Shown piece after piece: positions 56,166-64,000 of a stretch of 64,000 nt of DNA. The DNA comes from Pterois miles (taxonomy: Eukaryota > Chordata > Actinopteri > Perciformes > Scorpaenidae): assembly GCA_947000775.1 (NCBI GenBank), contig CAMQGK010000130.1, forward strand, positions 4,966,001 through 5,030,000, read 5' to 3'. The notes beneath the pieces are model-generated. The model saw nothing but the letters and a program-made list of their open reading frames with translations, ran no database searches and was not told the DNA's origin. The first letter of the stretch is position 1. Each line of letters begins with the position of its first letter. The position numbers and the translations under genes were made by a program.

Positions 56166-56360
56166 GATAAAACAAGAATTTTAAATGTTAACTAATGAAT
56201 AAATGAACTGTCCAAATTCGCAGCCAGGATCTAGCAGATGAAAAAAGCAATTCTAGTTACTCTCAAAGTTTAAAGTAAGAATTAGTATTTCCACAAATTA
56301 CAACCTGAACTTTTCTCATCAGTGTAACCTGATTAATGTGTTCTCCCAATACAACACAAC
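56166..56360. other. Unassigned spacer
   Basis: Nothing recognised. Confidence 0.3.
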
Positions 56361-56864
56361 ATGGTAAGGTCATCTCACTGGGAAAGGGGCTCCAGAAAGA
56401 CTCTGTACTGGTCAAAGGTTTTCAACACAACTACTGTGTGCAGAAATTACATCAGTCTACTACAGCACAGCAGCAAGCCTGAGGTGGTTAAAAATGCAAT
56501 CTTCTATCAACATTTCCCACCTCAAAGAGAAATACAATTTAAAAACGTTGCAGTCAAACAAATATCTGACGAATATCCTCTCAGATCCAAGTATCAAGTT
56601 TGACAGGGTGAGAGATCACATTGCAACGGCTCCACAAACAATCTCCACATCCTTCAGAGAGGCTGGCCCTTGCAGGACGTATAGGTCAGGGAGCTGGAGT
56701 GTCCATAGCAAAAGCTTGGATATGCGGTCGATGATGTTTGTGTGGATTTGGAGGTTATCAAATCCACAATGGAAGATCCAGATCTATACGAGCCAGGACT
56801 GGCCTTCAGTCAGAAGCAGCAGCATGATTATTGGACTGCTCAACGCTACGAGCCCTCCTCACAC
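56361..56864 (+). pseudogene. Possible decayed coding remnant, identity unknown
   Basis: One reading phase starting at 56361 continues for about 168 codons with only three internal stops (56601, near 56682 and near 56706). Its last part has a protein-like mixed composition: L-G-Y-A-V-D-D-V-C-V-D-L-E-V-I-K, then D-P-D-L-Y-E-P-G-L-A-F-S-Q-K-Q-Q and W-T-A-Q-R-Y-E-P-S-S before the G element. I do not recognise a family. It ends just before the family G element, so it could be part of an old retroposon. A different phase (56494-57045) is also open, so chance is not excluded. Confidence 0.3.
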
Positions 56865-56900
56865 TAGCCAACCTCCCGTAGTTGTGTCTTTTTCTTGTGT

Positions 56901-57286
56901 CTTCCACCCTCTTGTGTCACTTCTGGTTGCAAAAAAAAAAAAAAAAAAAACAAGATGGCATCAGCCAAAAACCAAGATGGTGATGGTGAAAGATCAAGAT
57001 GGCAACAACCAAAAACCAAGAGACGATGGTCAAAAACCAAGATGACAATGACCAAAAGCCAAGATGGCGATGGCAAAAAACAAGGGACGACAGTCAAAAA
57101 CCAAGATGGCGACAGTCAAAAACCAAGATGGCGACAGTCAAAAACCAAGATGGCGACAGTCAAAAACCAAGATGGCAACAGACAACAACCACGATGGCAG
57201 TGACCAAAAACCAAGATGGTGACAGCCAAAATGCTGACCTCGAGGCTTCACAACCGTTGTCCACAAACCAATGGGTGACTTCACAG
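56901..57286 (+). mobile_element. Family G element with 13-unit array
   Basis: Left flank CTTCCACCCTCTTGTGTCAC then TTCTGGTTGC, a 20-A run at 56931-56950, array 56951-57226 of about thirteen 22-bp units around CCAAGATGGCGAC, right flank CCACAAACCAATGGGTGACT. Units at 57096, 57118 and 57140 are identical, so part of the array was recently copied. The Lys/Asn/Gln/Asp-rich frames across it are translated array. Confidence 0.88.
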
Positions 57287-57360
57287 ATTGTAAAGCCCCC
57301 TGAGGAAAATTTGTAATTTATGATGTTGGATTTTACAAATGAAATTGACTTGACTTCTTA
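57287..57360 (+). repeat. LINE 3' end fragment
   Basis: ATTGTAAAGCCCCCTGAGGA, TTGTAATTTATGATGTTGGA and AAATGAAATTGACTTGACTT match a fish LINE 3' end that I recall. It abuts the truncated G terminus directly. Confidence 0.55.
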
Positions 57361-57740
57361 CATATAGAAAAAAACAACAACTCAAAAACATTAAAAAAAA
57401 TAGGATATTAATAAGAAGGACTTCATATTTTAAAAAAATTGTAAAATATCACACTAAAAAAGATAGTGTTGATAATTTCAATTTTCTTTTTTTTTTTTTT
57501 TACTCCACTGCTCCTGCCTTGTTACCCATGATAAATACTACTATACGCTGTAATCATTACATTGGTACTCAGTAATTAAAAATACACAGTAATTTATACC
57601 CAAGTTGTTCCTTAACATTTTGTCTTCTTCCCTTACAGGTAGAAGACAGTATATTATTAATACCCTAATTACACTGTAATTTGCAGTTTTAGTCATTTCC
57701 ATATGATAACGATGTATAATCATCTTTTGTAACTGTAACC
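57361..57740. other. AT-rich sequence with poly-T
   Basis: A T-run of 14 at 57487-57500 and several A-runs; nothing else recognised. Confidence 0.4.
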
Positions 57741-58580
57741 TCTATTGTCCATGACCCTAACCGAATCACACACATCTATGATTCTCTGAGGATCTCCAGT
57801 ATGCAGAGTGACAGAAATAACCTGGTGGGAGCAGTTGCGTGGGAAGGGAGTGTTACAACTAGACAGACTCAAATCTACCCACTGTAGTACTGCCACAGTC
57901 TTGTACTGTTGGCCAGACCTTGACAGTAACAGCTGAGCGAGGGCACAGTGTGTCTCCTTTACTAACCCTCAGTTGGATGTTCCAAACCAGGTCTGACCAG
58001 GTGACATTTTAATCACAGCGTTCCCGCTTGAAATGCTAACAGCCTCTGCTGCAGCTGCTCCTGAGGCAGGAAAAGACTGCTGGAAACGGATGGAAAATAA
58101 TAATAATGTAAGCAGGGCAGTGAGTCAAGTGGTTCATTTGGGTTTTTCGCAGGAGCAAGCGCCATCATCATGCTTCTCTAACCGCAACAACAAGGACCAT
58201 TTGGATTATAATATCAGCCATTGTCATTCTAATTCCAACCATCTGCAGTTTCCATGGTGAGAACTGAGAGAAGCAGAGCCCACACACAGGGACTTGTCAG
58301 CAGTTATGAATATTTTTCATTGAACTCAGCCGGAGAAAGAACAAAACATGTAGCGTCCAGCATGCTCGCAGACAATGAGCGAACATGAAAAGCCACTTTC
58401 GCTGTTGCTGATGTGAATTTATATTTATTTGTTGGTGTCAAAATATTTTAAATTTGAGTGCAAATGCCACAAACAAAAAAAAGGGGGCTTTCAGCTACTG
58501 TTTCTTGTTTAAATCCCAAAGGTTTAGCCTTAACGTGACAGCGCTGTCACCGCACACTGAAAACAAACCGTGTGCAATAA
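57741..58580. other. Candidate conserved non-coding block
   Basis: Unique sequence; 58.13-58.33 kb contains CGCCATCATCATGCTTCTCT, GGACCATTTGGATTATAATA and CAGTTATGAATATTTTTCAT, motif-rich and repeat-free. Texture only. Confidence 0.3.
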
Positions 58581-58755
58581 GATTTGTCTGTGCGCGGCGA
58601 GGGCTTCCAACAGGCCGGAAAATCCGATCAGTCGTGCAAAGTGGTCGACCCTTGCCACCGCAAATGAGATCTGCGTTCGCTCTAATTAGTTTCTACAAGC
58701 CGTCGTCAAAGGCGGGACTGCGTTCGTCTCGGTCCCCACAGAGACGGGGAGACAA
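58581..58755. promoter_or_regulatory. CpG-dense segment
   Basis: About 18 CpG in 160 bases (GTGCGCGGCGAGG near 58590, CTGCGTTCGCTC near 58671, AAGCCGTCGTCAAAGGCGGG near 58697). No gene adjoins it inside the window. Candidate unmethylated regulatory element. Confidence 0.35.
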
Positions 58756-59364
58756 CTGTTAACAGTCTGATGTTGTTAGATCACTCGTGGTGTAGTGCAG
58801 GGGTTGTCTCACACATTACAGGCATGGATCATTTCATAAAATACTGTCTAATCAGATGAGTTGTTATTGTATGATAGCTAATATAAAACTTAGATTAGAA
58901 TCACCATTCATATCTACATTGTGAAAATTGGCTCATTTGTAATTAACAGAATTAGATGATGAAAAAAGTGTGAATTATACGATAACCAGTGGGTCTGTTG
59001 CCATGATGATACCATGTCAATGACAACAGCGAAGAAAAACAATTTCATGTCATGGGTCCAATTTCTCCCCAATACTTCTCTTAGTCTCTCACATGTTTTA
59101 TTTGGATTTGGCAAATTTTACGGTAAAATGTTTTACCTTGTATTATAATGATAACAATTACTAGTCCATTACAGATACAATCTAATTCGAATGTATGCAC
59201 TCCACATTTTCTTGCTGAAAAATATTGTTCCTATCATGCCTTCATGTATAGGAAAACTGACCTTTACCATTATGGGAATTTGGTTGAGAGCCAATTAGAT
59301 TTTGGCAGATGGGATGCCACGAAGGAACCATCGCCACATACAGAAGCACAAAACCTAGTAGAAT
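58756..59364. other. Unassigned AT-rich sequence
   Basis: No recognised repeat or gene. Confidence 0.35.
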
Positions 59365-59660
59365 AATTCACTGTGTGCATTTCCACCGAGGTCTCCAGTT
59401 CAGTTTGCTACACATTATAACTCTTATTTTTGCATTTCTATTCGCACAACTTGTGGTACCTTTTTGGTACCACCTCGGTCGAGGTTCCAAGTGAGCTCCG
59501 ATAAAACTAGAAGGCTCAGTAAAAACACCTCAGACGACTGATCAGCGAGAATTGTCCCTAACGTGATACAGGCTGCGTCTATAGACACAGGATGTGACAC
59601 ACAAAACTGTCATTTTACAAAACTGTCATTTTACAACAAAAGAGATGTCTGTAAAGCTGT
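59365..59660 (+). repeat. Dispersed teleost repeat (GGTACCACCTCGGTCGAGGTTCC)
   Basis: GCATTTCCACCGAGGTCTCC, GTGGTACCTTTTTGGTACCA, CCTCGGTCGAGGTTCCAAGT and ACGACTGATCAGCGAGAATT are phrases of a common fish repeat I recall. GGTACCTTTTTGGTACC is a small inverted repeat within it. A 20-base direct repeat AAAACTGTCATTTTACAA lies near 59602-59637. Confidence 0.55.
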
Positions 59661-59892
59661 TGACAGAATACCTCCAACTGCAAACAAGGACTCTTTCTAT
59701 TATAAATTTTTGATCCATAGAAGCATATTTGTAAAACTTTCCTCAAGCCGAGGAAAGCAATTTTAAAATCGGTGACTTCACCATAATGTAAAGTCTACAG
59801 ACTGAGCTGGATGTTGCGGGCAGGCCCGATGAGAGAGGCACTGTGCATATTCAGAGGGCCGTATACCCTGGAAATAAACCTTGCATATGTAC
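59661..59892. other. Unassigned spacer
   Basis: Nothing recognised. Confidence 0.3.
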
Positions 59893-60511
59893 TAGGGATG
59901 TTCATAATTAATACTTTTAAATGACATTAAGAAAATGGTTAAATGGTTACAATATATAATAAAGATTAAATGGTCGACCCGAACAGCCCACCTTACATTT
60001 GGCTCGAGAAAGTGTTGCATTTATTCACCGACAAATAAACTGTACACACAGTTACATTCACAGCTATAACACAACCGACAACCCCACCCTCCTCACCACC
60101 ACACACGGTCTGTCGAACACTCGCTAACGTTAAGCCGGGTTGACAAGAAAACATGTCGTCACACACAAACGCTCTGCCTCCCGAACCCGTAACTCGCTAA
60201 CGTTACGCCAGACAGAAAAACAGCTGACAACCAGCTGTTATATGTTGTGGTGGAGACTTACTGAGACAATACACACAACATCGTGGCTACTACAGCAACT
60301 CTGCCGGATAACTGAATCTGGGATTCAGTTGTCTGTTTTGACTGTAACTGGCAATAAATGATGGATTTAACCTGTTTGTGCGTCGGCTTTGTGTTGTAGC
60401 TGGACAGTGAAAGTCACTAATCTTGTCAGTTAAGGGTTAATAATCGGATAACAAGGGTCGGCTATTGGTTAAAAAATATAATTTAAAATTAGCATCCTAG
60501 TATACTCCAGG
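59893..60511 (-). mobile_element. Family F hAT-like element, inverted copy, single unit
   Basis: Left end TAGGGATGTTCATAATTAAT, right end AATTAGCATCCTA. Read on the minus strand it has the family order: TAACCAATAGCCGACCCTTG, one sequence resembling the 55-bp unit (GTTGCTGTAGTAGCCACGAT then GTTGTGTGTATTGTC), then GTGTACAGTTTATTTGTCGG. Flanking 8-mers ATATGTAC and GTATACTC do not form a convincing duplication, so the true ends may differ. GCTAACGTTA occurs twice inside. About 620 bp, non-coding. Confidence 0.7.
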
Positions 60512-60620
60512 TGAGCATTTCTCATTCGAATGAACAGGAGCCATCTTGGGGTGCAGCATCCAGCTCTTATAATAGATCCATGGCTGTACATGCATATACA
60601 GTATGAGTAAACGAATCTAA
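60512..60620 (+). repeat. Short dispersed repeat fragment
   Basis: GAGCATTTCTCATTCGAATG, AACAGGAGCCATCTTGG and CTTATAATAGATCCATGG are phrases I recall from fish repeats. Confidence 0.4.
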
Positions 60621-63574
60621 ACGATCATGTCGAGCAACTGTTGAGTGTTTGCTACACCTTTGAAATGTCATCACTAATGCAGATGTATGTAAAGACTTCA
60701 ATTATATGTCTAAAGTTTCAGTTTCATTCACACACAAAAGGTTTTACTTCAAACTACTAAATTAGGGCAAAGAAAATGACAAATCTCTGTGATAGGGAAA
60801 GAGACGTGTACTGTCAAATTAGGATATGATTTTACCGCAGCTTTAGACAGCTCAAATCAATAGCAATCTCAAACCTAGTGAATCTGTAAATATCCAAGAC
60901 AAAACTGAAATGAACATGCCTGCCAAAATTAGCGCTGCCCTGAAAGCTCAAAGATCCCTGGAGGTTCTTATCGTTTTGCATACTCGCTACACAAAAGTCC
61001 AGACTAAGCACAATGCATTACAAGGCTTTTACATGCAAAGCAGATGTATATGGCTGCATTCATTTCCAACTTAATCTACAAATTGCTTACATTGCTTCAG
61101 CGCGAGGCTGTGATTAATAGCACAGTGACGGCAACACGGACGAGGGGATAAGGGTTGTAAGCGATTCGGAGCATGACAGCAGGCAAGCGGTGGCCTGTTC
61201 GATTTCAGCGGTGTGGATGCACACATGCAGCGCAGCCTCCAGGCAAGGCTCATGTTATCTTGCCCCCTGATTGACTGGAGAGTCAGTGAAGTGAAGGAAA
61301 ACTTGACATTACGCCTGAGAGCGTGACACAGATTGATAATAAGCCTGTCTGGCCTTGCATCCTTCATGCAGTATGTGAAAGGACTCGTCCTATATTTATG
61401 CTCTTATCTTGTATATTCTGTACAACCTACTCTAAAGTCAGGTGGCAATTACTAGATGTGGGGAACCCCTCTCTCTTAAGCCAAGTAATGAAAGGTGACT
61501 ACTACTAGAAACCAATTTTCAAGCAGCAATTACCTGCATTGCCTGTTAGCTTACCTTCATCAAACAACTTTATGAAATCATTTTGGTTTTGGACAAAGCA
61601 GAAGAGATAATTTTACTACTATCGAACCTCCAAATAATCTAAAACTAGAAATGTGTCAGCTTCAGCTGAAGGTGCAACGTTTGTTTCAAGCCCGCCGATA
61701 TAAATGGAGCCCTGGAAGGAGAAGGCAGCGCCTCCAATAATTCACAGAGACAAGTGTAAAGTGAAGACAGCCCCAGGGAGAAAACAAGGGATTACTAGTT
61801 AATTCAACTTTGTGTGAGTTAAATTGGCTGGAAGAGAGTGGCTGTGATTATGTGTCGTTGTGTGTAGATAGAGTGGTCGTGTGCATACATGTGCAGGAAA
61901 ACAGTCACTGTGTTAAGCGTCAAGCCGAGTGGAGGTCAAGAGTTCTGATGTGGTCATTTCCGTGCTGCTAAGAGCTACTTCACAAAGAGAATGAACAGTA
62001 ATAGTCTTATTTATGCATCCTACCAGCTGGGGCTTTTCCACCACTCGATGTCTGACCGGGGTCCAGCTGAATAGTTAAAGCTGGATTGAAGGACTTTGAG
62101 AACTTGAGGCAATTACGACTGTACACATAATTTCAACAAAAAATGCTCAGGGATCCTTTTTGATCACTTTAATATGGCTTTTAGCAAACTAAAGCAAGCC
62201 TTTAAATGTAAAAATAAAGAGTGACTCAAACGCAGGTCCAGGTTTTTCAAGCGTCAGACTGACAGACAGCATATGGGAATATCAACATGAACAGTATTTT
62301 TTATGTCTTTACTCATCGGGGGTGTTACAAACTGTATATCTAGGGCTTTTATTGTGAAACATAAGAATAGAGGGAGTGGGTCTGGTCTGCGCTGCCTTTG
62401 TCAAGGCAGAAAGGAGCAATAACTTTACCATCCTTATTCGGGCTACGGAGCCTCTGTGTTGCCGTTTCATGAAACTCGAGACGAAACTCACAAGTTCTGC
62501 ATGTGATTGGTTGATTGGTGCCAAATGCTCAAAAAAAAAAAAAAGTGCAATATATGCGTTCTGTGTAAAAGTATTTACGAAAAAACAACAGTTGAAAAGC
62601 AGCCTTTAAACTCGACAAATCACAAAAATTAGAGTGGGAAATGTTCCTTATGAAGGATACCGCCCAGTACAAAATTAGCTATTAGCTTTAGCAATATGGT
62701 TCAGTTCTGTTCTTTTAACTTAGACAAAAAGCATGACATTCATGCCGTATATACCAACATTCATTTGCTGTAATGCTAATATGTTACTGTGTGAGTGTGG
62801 AGCTTCTGCGCTTTCATTAACTTCTGTTGCTGGTTGATGTTTCAAGACTCTCCCAGTTCATTTCAAACTATGTCTAGAAGTAGATTTGTGTGTACGTAGC
62901 AGTCAGCATCATTGCCAATAGCTGCTGTTTCTCACTGGAATTTCATGTCATGTTGGCTCGCCAACGTGGCGTATGGTAAAACAACATAGCAAGTTGCTCC
63001 ATTTCTAAATGTCAAAAGCTGACAGGCTAACACAAACAGCAAACTATTTACAGCGTAGCCACTTTGTGTACGAATATATTAGAAATTAGAGAATTATACA
63101 GCATCTTCACATTACTTACTTTAAGGGAGCAACTGATCTACAAGTTAATCCTCCAAGAAAATGAGTGTTTCGGCACACTGCCTGCTCTGCCCTGCTTTAG
63201 CTTTGTGGCAGAGTGAGTGTGGCAAAAACAGTCCTTTTTATTGAATAATGAGTCAGGCAGCAGTTGCCAGTGTCCTGGGGATACACATTAGGAGGGAGAA
63301 ACAGCTTGGGTTTCTCAAATCAGTCTGTTTATCCACAAAGTGAACCCAGTAACACTAAAACTGGGACTGACTTACAGACCGGAAAGTTATTCTTTCCTCT
63401 TGTCATTACTAATCCTCACAAGAGAATTAAACACCAAAACTAAATGACAGTTATACCACTGGTTATCGTCATCATATAACAAATGTTGAGCTGCAACAGC
63501 AAGCTAGCTGCTGAGAGAGCAGAGAGACTGAGTCAGTGTCAGGAATCTGATTTGGCTGAAAGTGTAATATAGGG
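60621..63574. other. Unassigned sequence
   Basis: Nearly 3 kb without a recognised repeat apart from an A-run at 62531-62544. Frames at 61071-61367 and 62309-62609 are short, in some cases opposed, and lack signatures. The 61.08-61.33 and 61.67-61.83 kb parts are complex enough to be candidate conserved sequence. Confidence 0.35.
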
Positions 63575-64000
63575 AGTGGTGGCTAGGTGGGGCAAACACT
63601 TGAGCAGAGGCATTAGCCATTTTTATCTAGCATGGAAAGTGATGAGCATCCCCAAAACTGCAGCGCAAAGGTTGGCCTGTGTTGTCCGATCCAAAAGTAG
63701 AGCTACTGCAGCTCAAATTGCTGAAAAAGTTAATGTTGGCTCTGAAGAAAGGTGTTTGAACACAGCGTGCCTTGTATTTTGGCGTGCAAGGGGCTGCGCA
63801 GCCAAAGACCGGTCAGGGTGCTCATGCAGTCCAACGCCAAAAGCACCTACAACAGGCACATGAGCATCAGAACTGGAACACTGAGCAACGGAGGAAGGAG
63901 GCCTGTTTTCTTTTTACATCATGTGGATGGCTGGGTGCGTGTGCGTCGCTTATCCAGGGAAGACGTGGCACCAGGATGCACTATGGGAGGAAGGCAAGGG
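63575..64000 (+). pseudogene. Tc1-like transposase pseudogene, cut by the window edge
   Basis: Phase a (from about 63645) reads S-I-P-K-T-A-A-Q-R-L-A-C-V-V-R-S then A-Q-I-A-E-K-V-N, the N-terminal DNA-binding part of a Tc1-like transposase. From about 63752 the match continues in phase b (G-L-R-S-Q-R-P-V-R-V), then phase c (H-E-H-Q-N-W-N-T-E-Q-R-R-K-E-A near 63850-63895), then phase b again (F-L-H-H-V-D-G-W-V-R-V-R-R-L, then A-P-G-C-T-M-G). At the last switch the W-S-D-E-S-R segment is deleted, removing the second catalytic aspartate. Three frameshifts plus this loss make it dead. The terminal repeat to the left was not found. Confidence 0.88.

Noticed and set aside
56494..57045. 183-codon plus-strand frame
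   Set aside because: Its last third is the G array, and a competing phase is as open. No signature.
59885..60518. 8-bp duplication for the inverted F copy
   Set aside because: ATATGTAC and GTATACTC share only four of eight positions; not accepted as a target-site duplication.

Overview
The window reads as a teleost, probably percomorph, nuclear intergenic region: a gene desert assembled from old dispersed repeats with unique sequence between them. It is AT-leaning, full of stop codons in all frames, CpG-poor except in a few short islands, rich in CA/GT microsatellites, and carries several repeat families that I recognise from memory as common in fish genomes. I find no intact protein-coding gene, rRNA, tRNA or CRISPR array. 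The only protein-coding remnants I can name are two decayed transposase pieces (a Tc1-like one at the right edge and a mariner/Tc1-like N-terminal helix-turn-helix inside a deletion derivative) and the C-terminal end of a LINE reverse transcriptase on the minus strand. One unassigned decayed reading frame lies near 56.4-56.9 kb.

For convenience I letter the dispersed families. A: the AAGTACAAGTACCTCAAA family. B: elements carrying arrays built on the core GGTTTAGGCAACAAA. C: the GCTAGCATGCTAA / CAAAGTCAGTRGGATTCATC family. D: the GCTAAGCTAAGCTAA...ACAGACATGA family. E: the CATATCTGGAGGTCAGAGGT family. F: a hAT-like family that carries a 55-bp minisatellite in one copy. G: elements carrying a 22-bp CCAAGATGGCGAC array and a terminal CCAATGGGTGACGTCAC block. 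H: a pair of elements at 24.6 and 55.8 kb.

Layout. 0-13 kb: a 27-bp minisatellite, a CA repeat, fragments of A, G, D and B, a palindromic foldback element (7.06-7.48 kb), an F fragment and a large B-type array (10.96-11.4 kb). 13-22 kb: a hAT MITE with target-site duplication, then long unique stretches that look like candidate conserved non-coding sequence, and a tandem C copy. 22-32 kb: a G copy, the first H copy, a C trimer, a D copy split by a nested hAT MITE, a CpG-dense segment at 28.55 kb, E, and a mariner deletion derivative. 32-45 kb: mostly unassigned sequence, plus A and E copies and a B copy broken by an antisense LINE fragment. 45-51 kb: C, then a composite in which a 1.6-kb hAT element and a LINE tail are nested in a host repeat, then a cluster of four CA/GT microsatellites, then an F copy with five 55-bp units. 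51-64 kb: a 26-unit B array, the second H copy, the largest G array, another CpG-dense segment, an inverted F copy and the Tc1 pseudogene.

The strongest pattern is that three unrelated-looking families (B, F, G) each carry an internal tandem array whose copy number differs between dispersed copies, so transposable elements appear to be seeding minisatellites in this region. The second theme is readable nesting: three hAT insertions with 8-bp duplications and one LINE-tail insertion with an 11-12-bp duplication give a relative age order. Family identifications come from recall and from comparing copies inside the window; nothing was searched.
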